Source of the DNA: CAVPEV01 sp963703555
GTDB lineage: Bacteria; Actinomycetota; Actinomycetes; Actinomycetales; Cellulomonadaceae
NCBI GenBank assembly: GCA_963703555.1
Contig: CAVPEV010000060.1
Span: 1 to 13,021 of the forward strand
Direction of reading: 5' to 3'
Length of the DNA stretch: 13,021 nt
Positions within the stretch are counted from its first letter, which is position 1. Each line of letters starts with the position of its first letter. Below the pieces are notes generated by a model that did no database searches, was not told the DNA's origin, and saw nothing but the letters and a program-made list of their open reading frames with translations. Positions 6,271-12,360 of this stretch are shown here, piece after piece. The position numbers were made by a program, and so were the translations under genes.

Positions 6271-6762
6271 GTGACCGCCGTCGCCACCCGGCTGCTTCCC
6301 GTGCCCGTGGGCCAGGCGTGGCTGCTCCTGGTGGATGCCAGGCAGCACGGCCGCTGGATCCCGCTCACCCGGGTGAGCGGGGACCCGCCGGAGCTGGGTG
6401 CGCAGGTCACCGCGGTGTCCGGGCCCGGAGCCCGCCGTGGGGCGCCAGGGGTCGTCGACCGGATGCGCATCGACCGCTTCGACCCGCCAGGTGCCGGTCC
6501 GGGGGCCGGCCCCGGCGTCGCCGTGTTCACCAAGCTGGGCCCCGTGCTGCGCGGCAGCTCCCGCATCGACGTGGCTGCGGATGGTTCGGCCGCGTCGGCG
6601 GTGACCTGGACGGAGGACGTGCACCTCGTCGGCCCGTTCCCCCGGGCCACCGCGGCGCTGCTCGCCCCGGTCCTCACCGCAATGCTGCGGCTGGCGCTAG
6701 GGCGGGCCGCCCGGGAGCTCCGGCCGCCGGCGCAAGGCTCCGGCAGGCCCCGCCTCAGCTGA
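6271..6762 (+). CDS. SRPBCC (START-like) superfamily protein
   Basis: The 163-residue protein has the helix-grip layout of small SRPBCC/polyketide-cyclase-like proteins. An opening strand and helix (TAVATRLLPVPVGQAWLLLV, then DARQHGRWIPLT) is followed by beta strands (GAQVTAVSG, DRMRIDRFD, VAVFTKLGPVLRGSSRIDVA, ASAVTWTEDVHLVG). A long C-terminal helix (AALLAPVLTAMLRLALGRAA) closes the domain. Such proteins bind hydrophobic ligands in a deep pocket, but the ligand cannot be inferred here. The start is GTG 6271, 25 bases after the previous stop. No strong ribosome-binding site is visible, so translation may depend on the upstream gene. Its TGA at 6760-6762 overlaps the convergent CAP-protein gene by eight bases. 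Confidence 0.82.
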   Translation: MTAVATRLLPVPVGQAWLLLVDARQHGRWIPLTRVSGDPPELGAQVTAVSGPGARRGAPGVVDRMRIDRFDPPGAGPGAGPGVAVFTKLGPVLRGSSRIDVAADGSAASAVTWTEDVHLVGPFPRATAALLAPVLTAMLRLALGRAARELRPPAQGSGRPRLS

Positions 6763-7933
6763 ACGACATCGCGGTGTACAGCCGGCCGTTCATGGTCACA
6801 GCGCCGATGGCCACCGTCGACGTCGCGGACTTCAGCCAGGCGTCGTGCGGGGCGGAGTGCGCGTAGGCGTCGATCATCGCCCAGTCGTTGACCGGCTGGA
6901 CCCAGCCGACGATGTTGTCGTGCCCGCTGTGCCAGATGCTGCCCGCGGCCGCCATGTCCGCGGCGTGGTTCTGCAGGCTCGACGACCCGACCACCCGCAG
7001 GGCCGGCAGGCCGTTGCTCGCCCGGTACGAGTTGAGGGCTGCGCCCAGCCCACCGATGCCGTATGCCTGCACGCCGGGAGCCCATGCCGGGGCGGGCGCC
7101 GGTGCCGGTGCAGCGGCCGGGGCGGGCGTCGATCGACGCGCAACGACCGGAGCGCGCGCGGCGGGCGCGCGGCGGACCACCGGGGCGGAGCCCGCCTGGC
7201 GTGCGGCGGCGTCAGCCGTGGCCTGTGCCGCGGCCGCCTGGGCAGCCGCCTCGGCCGCGAGCCTGGCCTGCTCGGCCTGCCACGCCTGCTCCGAGGCTGC
7301 GGTGGCCTGCGCCGGCCCGGCCAGGGCGGTGGCCGCTGCCAACAGGCCGGCACGGCTCGTACCCGACCCCAGGCCGGACCGGGCGGCGGCAGCGGCATCG
7401 ATCGCCTGCTGCAGCGCGGCACGTTCCGCCGCACCAGCGTGCGGTGCGGCGGCCAGGGCGGTCTGGGCGGCGCTGACGTCCGTGCCGGCTGCCGCAGCGG
7501 CTCGCTCGTCGGCCGCCTGCATGACGGTCCCGAGGAACGTCGCCTCCTCGTTCCCGACCTGCGTGACGTCCGCCTGGCGAGCATCGGCTACCGAGGTGAT
7601 CCGCGCTTCCACCCGGGCCTGCTGCGCCGCCTGGGCGTCCCCCTCGGCGCGCGCCACGAGGCCGGCAGCCAGCGCGATGACCAGGCCGCTGGTGAGCCCG
7701 ACCACAAGGCCGCGTCGGCGGGCACCCGGGCGTGCGGACGGTGCGGGCGCTCCTGCCGGAACGCCGACCTCATGCCCCGGCATCCCCCGCTGGGTCGGGA
7801 CGGTGTCGATCCGAGGCCCCGCAGGCAAGCGGGTTCCCGGCTGCACGGTCGCGCGAGGCGCAACCACCGCTGGCATCTTCCGGTCGGCGACCACCGGTGC
7901 CCCCTCTGACGTCGACGCACGGCACTCGGCCAT
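6755..7933 (-). CDS. Membrane-anchored CAP-domain (YkwD/SCP-like) protein
   Basis: The 392-residue protein has four parts. A Pro/Ala-rich N-terminal region of about 70 residues precedes one membrane span (75-95, GLVVGLTSGLVIALAAGLVA) after RRR, indicating a cytosolic N-terminus. Residues 96-245 are Ala-rich and likely coiled coil. A Pro/Ala linker (250-285) leads to a C-terminal CAP domain (294-392) with HSGHDNIVGWVQP and WAMIDAYAHSAPHDAWL. The His residues and the W..S..H pattern match CAP/SCP proteins, but the usual GENVG acid is changed (HDNIVG), so any catalytic role is doubtful. The domain should be extracytoplasmic. ATG 7933 gives the longest frame but lacks a ribosome-binding site. GTG 7894 has GAGGGG six bases upstream and may be the true start. 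The gene follows the USP gene by 69 bases. Confidence 0.85.
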   Translation of the reverse strand: MAECRASTSEGAPVVADRKMPAVVAPRATVQPGTRLPAGPRIDTVPTQRGMPGHEVGVPAGAPAPSARPGARRRGLVVGLTSGLVIALAAGLVARAEGDAQAAQQARVEARITSVADARQADVTQVGNEEATFLGTVMQAADERAAAAAGTDVSAAQTALAAAPHAGAAERAALQQAIDAAAAARSGLGSGTSRAGLLAAATALAGPAQATAASEQAWQAEQARLAAEAAAQAAAAQATADAAARQAGSAPVVRRAPAARAPVVARRSTPAPAAAPAPAPAPAWAPGVQAYGIGGLGAALNSYRASNGLPALRVVGSSSLQNHAADMAAAGSIWHSGHDNIVGWVQPVNDWAMIDAYAHSAPHDAWLKSATSTVAIGAVTMNGRLYTAMSFS

Positions 7934-7978
7934 GACATCGGCACAAGGCGGGTGGGACCTGAGGGGTCAGAGTGACCG

Positions 7979-7996
7979 GAGCCTCTTCCCAGGCTC
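7979..7996 (-). terminator. Small hairpin after the universal stress protein gene
   Basis: GAGCCT (7979-7984) and AGGCTC (7991-7996) form a six-base stem with a six-base loop, just past the stop of the USP gene and before the CAP gene. There is no U-tract, so termination would be weak or factor-assisted. Confidence 0.3.
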
Positions 7997-8002
7997 AGCG
8001 AA

Positions 8003-9169
8003 TCAGCCGCCGGACGGTTGCGCGCCGTCGGGTCCGGCCGAACTGTCGACCTGGCCCGCGGGCTCACCGGACGTCACGCCGTCCACCTGGCCCGCGGGCT
8101 CACCGGACGTCACGCCGTCCACCTGGCCCGCGGGCTCACCGGACGTCACGCCGTCCACCTGGCCCGCATCGCCGGTCCCGGTCGCGCTCGCGCTCGCGTC
8201 GCTGACCTGGGCCTGCCCCTCGGACTGGCCCCCGGGTGCGCCGTGAAGGCATCGGCTGGTGACGATCATCACCGGGCAGGCCGCGTGGTGCAGGACGGTC
8301 TGACTGGTGGAGCCCAGGAGCATCCCGGTGAACCCGCCGCGGCCCCTGGAACCGAGCACGACAAGATCACTGGCCGTGGAGAACTCGGTGAGCAGCTCGG
8401 CACCCGTGCCGTCGAGCACGAGCCGGCGCACGGTCAGCGACGTGTCCCCCGCCAGGGCGCGGTCCACCACGACGTTCAGCCCCTCGGCGACGTCCGCCAG
8501 CACCTGCTCGTGGTCGATCGCCGCAGGCAGCCAGGCGAGCAGTCCGGCGGCGGTCGCCACCGGGGCTCCGGTCACGGCGGTGAGCGACGCGCCCCAGGCG
8601 CGGGCCTGCTCGATCGCCACCTGCAGCGCGATCTCCGCCTGGCTGGAGCCGTCCACCCCCACCACGATCCGCCGGACCGGCAGCACACGCTGTTCGACGT
8701 CCGGGTTGGTCGGCACGCTCGCGCCACGACGTTCCCCGTGCCACGGCACGACGACCGTCGGGCAGTGCGCGTGCGCCGGCAGCGTGGACGACACGGTGCC
8801 CAGCAGTCGATCCGCGAACCCGCCCCGGCCTCGCGTCCCGACCACCGCCAGGCAACTCTCCCGGGACATCTCCACGAGCACAGCCGCCGCGTCGCCAGTC
8901 GCCAACTCGGTGGTCGCCTCCACGCCGGTTGCGGGCAGGTGCCGACGCGCACCGGCCAGGATCGCCTTGGCACCCTCCTGGATCGCGGTGTCGTCGAGTG
9001 CCGCATACCCACCGTCGAGGGAGGCCGCCGCGAAGGACGGCAGCGAGTAGGCACACACCACCCGCAGCGGGCGCCGCATCGCCGCCGCCTCAGCGGCTGC
9101 CCACTCCAGCGCGTGCAGGCTGGACTCCGATCCGTCGACCCCGACGAGCACCGGTCCGTCGTGCCGCAT
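8003..9169 (-). CDS. Tandem universal stress protein with repetitive C-terminal tail
   Basis: The 388-residue protein carries two UspA domains. Domain 1 (residues 1-142) starts VLVGVDGSESSLHALEWA and has the ATP-loop motif GTRGRGGFADRLLGTVS. Domain 2 (165-305) starts RRIVVGVDGSSQAEIALQVA and has GSRGRGGFTGMLLGSTSQ. Both G-x2-G-x9-G-[ST] loops are intact, so nucleotide binding is likely. After residue 305 comes an unusual tail of about 80 residues rich in Gly, Ser, Asp and Gln, including a 12-residue unit GQVDGVTSGEPA repeated three times plus a partial copy. Most tandem USPs of actinobacteria end soon after the second domain. ATG 9169 is preceded by a GGGGG run suitable as ribosome-binding site. 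The gene stands between the NlpC/P60 and CAP genes on the same strand but has its own candidate promoter. Confidence 0.93.
   Translation of the reverse strand: MRHDGPVLVGVDGSESSLHALEWAAAEAAAMRRPLRVVCAYSLPSFAAASLDGGYAALDDTAIQEGAKAILAGARRHLPATGVEATTELATGDAAAVLVEMSRESCLAVVGTRGRGGFADRLLGTVSSTLPAHAHCPTVVVPWHGERRGASVPTNPDVEQRVLPVRRIVVGVDGSSQAEIALQVAIEQARAWGASLTAVTGAPVATAAGLLAWLPAAIDHEQVLADVAEGLNVVVDRALAGDTSLTVRRLVLDGTGAELLTEFSTASDLVVLGSRGRGGFTGMLLGSTSQTVLHHAACPVMIVTSRCLHGAPGGQSEGQAQVSDASASATGTGDAGQVDGVTSGEPAGQVDGVTSGEPAGQVDGVTSGEPAGQVDSSAGPDGAQPSGG
8051..8167 (+). repeat. 36-bp tandem repeat, 3.25 copies, within the USP tail
   Basis: The unit begins CTGGCCCGCGGGCTCACCGG and ends GTCACGCCGTCCAC. 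Copies at 8051-8086, 8087-8122 and 8123-8158 are identical, followed by a nine-base partial copy at 8159-8167. The period is a multiple of three and preserves the USP frame. Perfect identity implies recent expansion. Confidence 0.95.
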
Positions 9170-9207
9170 CGCGTACCCCCAAGGATCTGCCGTGCTGTCC
9201 CGTGCGC

Positions 9208-9249
9208 ATCGTACGGCGCCAGCCTGGCACAGTCTTGGTCAGTCTTTGG
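9208..9249 (-). promoter_or_regulatory. Candidate promoter of the USP gene with tandem decamer over -35
   Basis: TACGAT on the minus strand (9213-9208) fits an actinobacterial -10. Upstream the decamer repeats in tandem as CCAAAGACTG ACCAAGACTG (9249-9230), covering the -35 position, where no TTGACA-like sequence is seen. That arrangement suggests an activator-dependent promoter. The predicted transcript start is near 9201, about 30 bases before the ATG. Confidence 0.4.
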
Positions 9250-9270
9250 CCTTTTCCTCCGGAAGAGGCC
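9248..9270 (-). terminator. Hairpin downstream of the NlpC/P60 gene
   Basis: On the minus strand GGCCTCTTCC and GGAAAAGGCC pair over ten positions with one mismatch around a three-base loop. It begins 28 bases after the NlpC/P60 stop codon. There is no long U-run after it, so it may terminate weakly or protect the 3' end. Confidence 0.5.
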
Positions 9271-9297
9271 CGGCGACCTGGCCGATCGGTGCTGTGC

Positions 9298-10023
9298 TCA
9301 GCCGATCCGGATGAACACCGGCGAGCTCTGCCAGATCGACCGGAACTGGATGGTCGTGCCCGGCTTTGCCGCATCGATCTGGGTGTTGCCGCCGGCGTAG
9401 ATGCCGACGTGGCCCGGGCTCCAGATGATGTCCCCGGGCCGGGCGTCCGCCCGCGACACCCGGGTCCCCATGCCCGGGTAGGCCTCGGACGAGTGCGGCA
9501 GTGAGATGCCCAGCTGGGCGTAGACGTAGGAGACGAACCCCGAGCAGTCAAAACCGGCCGGCGTGGAGCCCCCGTACACGTAGGGCACACCGACGTAGCG
9601 GGAGGCGATCTCCAGCACGGCGTTGCCTGCGACGGCCTGGGGCACGGCGGTGCGCGTCACCGATCGCGACGCTGCGGCTGCGCGGCGGACCGTGGGCGCG
9701 GGGGCCGGCTCGACCGCGGTGACCGCCGGAGCGTCGAACGACCACGCAGCATCGACCGGCGCGGTGACGACCGGGGAGGTCTCCAGGGCGGTGCGAGCGT
9801 CAGCAGCGAGGCTCGAGGCGTCCACGGAGGCCGGAACGTCGGCGGGGCTGGCCACCGCGGGAGCGGAGACCATCGATACGGCCAGACCTGACGAAGCCGC
9901 AACCACAGCGGTGCGGCGGCCCACCACGCTCATCGACTGGGTGGCGGCGGTGGCCAGCCCGGTCAGCGGAGTGACGGGGCGGTGCGCCGAACGGTGGCGG
10001 GCGGTGATGGTGCTCGATGACAC
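9298..10023 (-). CDS. Secreted NlpC/P60 peptidoglycan endopeptidase
   Basis: The 241-residue precursor has a long N-region and a hydrophobic signal (about 37-58, RRTAVVAASSGLAVSMVSAPAVA) with a likely signal-peptidase site after AVA-58. The GRR before it could be a weak Tat motif. A Pro/Ala-rich linker precedes the C-terminal NlpC/P60 domain (134-241). The catalytic residues are visible: Cys160 in GFDCSGFVSYVY and His205 in SPGHVGIYAGG. Asp217 (TQIDAAKPG) sits where many relatives have His and where RipA-type proteins have Glu. Such enzymes cut peptide stems of peptidoglycan (D-Glu to diaminopimelate-type bonds). The start is GTG 10023, with GGGAGAGG just upstream. The leader carries a c-di-AMP riboswitch. 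No SH3 or LysM domain is present. Confidence 0.93.
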   Translation of the reverse strand: MSSSTITARHRSAHRPVTPLTGLATAATQSMSVVGRRTAVVAASSGLAVSMVSAPAVASPADVPASVDASSLAADARTALETSPVVTAPVDAAWSFDAPAVTAVEPAPAPTVRRAAAASRSVTRTAVPQAVAGNAVLEIASRYVGVPYVYGGSTPAGFDCSGFVSYVYAQLGISLPHSSEAYPGMGTRVSRADARPGDIIWSPGHVGIYAGGNTQIDAAKPGTTIQFRSIWQSSPVFIRIG

Positions 10024-10029
10024 GCGATG

Positions 10030-10200
10030 CCTCTCCCGGTGCCTGCGAGGTGAGCTGTCGGGTTCGGGTGGGAGGCACCCGGCCGTACAGCGGTCGGCGA
10101 CCGCCGCACGGCTTCACCCCGAGGGCACCGAACTGCGGTGCCCGAAGTGGTTCCCCCGTCCCTGCCACGTCTCGACTGGACCTCGGGCGGCGGCAGGGTT
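10030..10200 (-). promoter_or_regulatory. c-di-AMP riboswitch (ydaO/yuaA type)
   Basis: The 5' leader of the NlpC/P60 gene carries the conserved blocks of the ydaO class in order. These are GGCAGGGACGGGGGAACCA (10166-10148), CTCGGGGTGAAGCCG (10123-10109), and CCCGAACCCGACAGCTCACC followed by TCGCAGGC (10068-10041). CCTGCC/GGCAGG (10197-10192 with 10166-10161) forms a stem. The class binds c-di-AMP and in actinobacteria often turns off cell-wall hydrolase and rpf genes. The 3' end falls just before the ribosome-binding site. Exact boundaries are approximate. Confidence 0.88.
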
Positions 10201-10220
10201 CGGCATACCGGGCGAGGGCT

Positions 10221-10242
10221 TCGACGGCTGACTGTCCGTCGA
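10221..10242 (-). promoter_or_regulatory. 7-bp hairpin or operator at the 5' end of the riboswitch leader
   Basis: TCGACGG and CCGTCGA are perfect inverted copies separated by eight bases. They lie within the first 25 nucleotides of the predicted transcript and upstream of the riboswitch core. They could be a 5' stabilising hairpin or a binding site for a dimeric repressor at the promoter. Confidence 0.45.
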
Positions 10243-10250
10243 GCGTCCCG

Positions 10251-10280
10251 ACCGTAGCGGACGGTGGCCCCGATTGTCAC
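10251..10280 (-). promoter_or_regulatory. Promoter of the riboswitch-NlpC/P60 transcript
   Basis: On the minus strand GTGACA (10280-10275) and TACGGT (10256-10251) are separated by 18 bases and resemble -35 and -10 hexamers. The predicted start near 10244 gives a leader of about 220 nucleotides, enough to contain the whole riboswitch. Confidence 0.65.
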
Positions 10281-10305
10281 GTTCCGGTCTCGGTGGCGTG
10301 TCGGA

Positions 10306-11007
10306 TCATTCCGCGGCTGCCGCGACGAAGATGTGCCGGGCGAGGTCGCCGGGCAGGTCCAGGCGGGTGTCGGCACCCGGCAGCCGCAGGGCGATCCCGC
10401 CAGGTCCACGCTCCGCGACGACCGCCGCCCCGGGCCGCAGTCCCATGGCGTCCAGCTGTGCGAGCAGCTCGACGTCGGACTGCACCGGCTCGCCGAGCCG
10501 GCGCAGCACCGCCGGCTGGGGGCCGTGCTGCTCCACCACGTCGAGCAACGGCCGCACCCCGTCGAGGAACGGCTCCGCGGCAGCCGGCTCGCCGAGTTCG
10601 GCGAGCCCCGGGATGGGATTGCCGTACGGGTCGGACTGCGGGTGCTCCAGCAGTGCCGCCAGGCGACGCTCCACGTCCTCGCTCATGACGTGCTCCCAGC
10701 GGCACGCCTCCTCGTGGACGTGCTGCCAGTCCAGGCCTATGACGTCGATGAGCAGCCGCTCGGCCAGCCGGTGCTTGCGCATGACGCGCATCGCCCTGTC
10801 CGTACCCAGGGCGGTCAGCTGCAGGTGCCGGTCGGTGGACACCACGACGAGGTCGTCCCGCTCCATCCGGGCGACGGTCTGCGACACCGTCGGCCCGCTG
10901 TGGTCCAGCCGCTCAGCGATCCGGGCTCGCAACGGGGTGATGCCCTCCTCGATCAGCTCGTAGATGGTCTTGAGGTACATCTCAGTGGTATCGATCAGAT
11001 CCGTCAC
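10306..11007 (-). CDS. ideR: Iron-dependent repressor IdeR (DtxR family)
   Basis: The 233-residue protein aligns by eye with IdeR/DtxR along its full length. Residues 1-73 form the winged helix (DTTEMYLKTIYELIEEGITP, then SGPTVSQTVARMERDDL). Residues 74-140 form the dimer and metal domain (MRKHRLAERLLIDVIGLDW, then CRWEHVMSEDVERRL, NPIPGL). An SH3-like tail follows (EPVQSDVELLAQLDAMGLRP). All metal ligands are present: Met10, His79, Glu83, His98, Cys102, Glu105 and His106, plus SH3 residues equivalent to Glu170 and Gln173 of DtxR. It should repress iron-uptake genes when loaded with Fe(II). The start GTG 11007 has GGAGG seven bases upstream. A TAGCCT at 11048-11043 could be its -10. No clear IdeR box is seen in the window. 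The gene is divergent from serC. Confidence 0.95.
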   Translation of the reverse strand: MTDLIDTTEMYLKTIYELIEEGITPLRARIAERLDHSGPTVSQTVARMERDDLVVVSTDRHLQLTALGTDRAMRVMRKHRLAERLLIDVIGLDWQHVHEEACRWEHVMSEDVERRLAALLEHPQSDPYGNPIPGLAELGEPAAAEPFLDGVRPLLDVVEQHGPQPAVLRRLGEPVQSDVELLAQLDAMGLRPGAAVVAERGPGGIALRLPGADTRLDLPGDLARHIFVAAAAE

Positions 11008-11127
11008 GGGCCAGCCTCCGGTCCTCGTCGCTCGCGGCACCCAGGCTAGTTGGTGGACGGTCCGCCGGTCCGGGTCCTGCCCAGCCCGTCGCGACCCGGC
11101 CGTGCTCCCGTGCCGCCCCGCCGCTTG

Positions 11128-11140
11128 TACCCTCGCTGCG
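11128..11140 (+). promoter_or_regulatory. Candidate -10 and leaderless start of serC
   Basis: TACCCT (11128-11133) fits the TANNNT -10 pattern and ends six bases before GTG 11140. No ribosome-binding site precedes this codon. Transcription may therefore begin on the start codon itself, as is common in actinobacteria. Confidence 0.45.
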
Positions 11141-12276
11141 TGGCAGCGATCCCCGACATCCAGATCCCCGCCGAGCTCCTGCCGGCGGACGGCCGGTTCG
11201 GGTCCGGCCCGAGCAAGGTCCGCCCGGCGCAGGTGGCGGCGCTGACCGCCGCAGGCCGCACGCTGCTGGGGACCTCGCACCGGCAGGCGCCGGTCCGCAC
11301 CCTCGTGCACCGCGTCCGGGAGGGCCTGGCCCGGCTCTTCGACCTGCCCGACGACTACGAGGTGGTGCTGGGCAACGGGGGCACGACCGCCTTCTGGGAG
11401 GTGGCCACCGCCTGCCTGGTGGAGCGCCGGGCGCAGCACGCCGTGTTCGGCGAGTTCGGCGCCAAGTTCGCCGCTGCCACGCGGCGGGCGCCGTTCCTGG
11501 CGGACCCGTCGGTGCGGTCCGGCGAGCCGGGCACCCTCGCGCTGCCGGCGCCGGAGGACGGGGTGGACGTCTACTCCTGGCCGCACAACGAGACCTCGAC
11601 GGGCGTCATGGCCCCCGTGCTGCGGGTCGCCGGCTCGCGCGACCAGGACGCGCTCGTGCTGGTCGACGCCACCTCCGCCGCCGGCGGCCTGCCGGTCGAC
11701 GTCATGCAGACGGACGTCTACTACTTCGCACCGCAGAAGTCGTTCGCCTCGGACGGCGGGCTGTGGATCGCCCTCGTGTCGCCGGAGGCGCTCGCGCGCG
11801 CCGCCCGGGTGGAGGCGGCCGGCGGCCGCTGGGTCCCGGAGTTCCTCTCCCTGACCACCGCAGCCTCCAACAGCCGCGCCGACCAGACGCTCAACACGCC
11901 GGCGATCGCCACCCTGCTGCTGATGGCCGAGCAGCTGGACTGGATGCTCGAGCAGGGCGGCCTCGCCTGGGCGGCGGACCGCACCCGGACCTCGGCCGAT
12001 CACCTGTACGGGTGGGCGGCACAGCGGGAGTGGGCCACGCCGTTCGTCGCCGACCCTGCTGCCCGGTCCACCGTGGTGGGCACCGTCGACTTCGCTGCCT
12101 CGGTGGACGCTGCCACGATCGCCGCGGTGCTGCGCGCCCACGGGATCGTGGACGTGGAACCGTACCGGCGGCTGGGCCGCAACCAGCTGCGGGTGGGGAT
12201 GTTCCCGGCGATCGAGCCCGATGACGTGCGCGCGCTCACCGCGTGCGTGGACCACGTTGTGACGCACCTGGTCTGA
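11140..12276 (+). CDS. serC: Phosphoserine aminotransferase SerC
   Basis: The 378-residue protein is a class V PLP-dependent aminotransferase of the mycobacterial/actinobacterial SerC type. It converts 3-phosphohydroxypyruvate and glutamate to phosphoserine in serine synthesis, and also serves pyridoxal phosphate synthesis in some bacteria. Visible features are the N-terminal RFGSGPSKVRPAQV, the cofactor-phosphate loop LGNGGTTAFWEVA, the Asp176 region LVLVDATSAAGGLPVDV, and the PLP lysine Lys200 in YYFAPQKSFASDGG. C-terminal RLGRNQLRVGMFPAIEPDDV completes the fold. I chose GTG 11140 because homology begins there. An ATG at 11050 would add 30 Pro/Arg-rich residues without a match. The gene is divergent from ideR with 132 bases between starts and convergent with the MFS gene. 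Confidence 0.95.
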   Translation: MAAIPDIQIPAELLPADGRFGSGPSKVRPAQVAALTAAGRTLLGTSHRQAPVRTLVHRVREGLARLFDLPDDYEVVLGNGGTTAFWEVATACLVERRAQHAVFGEFGAKFAAATRRAPFLADPSVRSGEPGTLALPAPEDGVDVYSWPHNETSTGVMAPVLRVAGSRDQDALVLVDATSAAGGLPVDVMQTDVYYFAPQKSFASDGGLWIALVSPEALARAARVEAAGGRWVPEFLSLTTAASNSRADQTLNTPAIATLLLMAEQLDWMLEQGGLAWAADRTRTSADHLYGWAAQREWATPFVADPAARSTVVGTVDFAASVDAATIAAVLRAHGIVDVEPYRRLGRNQLRVGMFPAIEPDDVRALTACVDHVVTHLV

Positions 12277-12313
12277 CGCACGGGGTCCCGGCGTCTGACG
12301 CACGGGTCCCGGC
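12271..12313 (+). repeat. Tandem duplication spanning the serC stop codon
   Basis: GTCTGACGCACGGGGTCCCG plus GC (12271-12292) is followed directly by GTCTGACGCACGGGTCCCGG plus C (12293-12313). They differ by one G. The first copy contains the serC TGA at 12274-12276. Confidence 0.85.
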
Positions 12314-12326
12314 GGGCGCGCCCGCC
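12311..12326. terminator. GC-only palindrome between convergent serC and MFS genes
   Basis: GGCGGGCGCGCCCGCC is a perfect 16-base palindrome in the 84-base gap between the two convergent genes, with further G/C-rich inverted sequence to 12358. It could terminate transcription from both sides. There is no T-tract, so this is a positional inference. Confidence 0.4.
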
Positions 12327-12360
12327 GCGCCGGCCCCGCGGGGGCGGCGGGCGGGCGCCG

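Noticed and set aside
5139..7085. Long minus-strand open frame of 648 codons
   Set aside because: It is antisense to three plus-strand genes, one of which (OsmC) has clear family motifs. Its translation is Arg/Pro/Ser-rich with no motif, as expected for the shadow of high-GC coding DNA.
8051..8167. CRISPR-like array because the repeat unit is 36 bases
   Set aside because: The units are directly adjacent with no spacers and lie in frame inside the USP gene.
9170..9297. DosR box upstream of the universal stress protein gene
   Set aside because: No GGGAC-type palindrome matching the DosR consensus is present; the tandem decamer there is different.
6845..9400. Large plus-strand frames opposite the CAP and USP genes
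   Set aside because: Both minus-strand genes have clear domains. The plus frames are shadows without starts or motifs.
11008..11139. IdeR (iron) box between ideR and serC
   Set aside because: AGGCTAGTTGG at 11043-11053 is only loosely similar, and the TTAGG-TANN-CCTAA type palindrome is not present.
11008..12303. Minus-strand upstream extension of ideR giving a 665-residue frame
   Set aside because: IdeR homology starts exactly at GTG 11007 with its own GGAGG. The extension is antisense to serC and has no family features.
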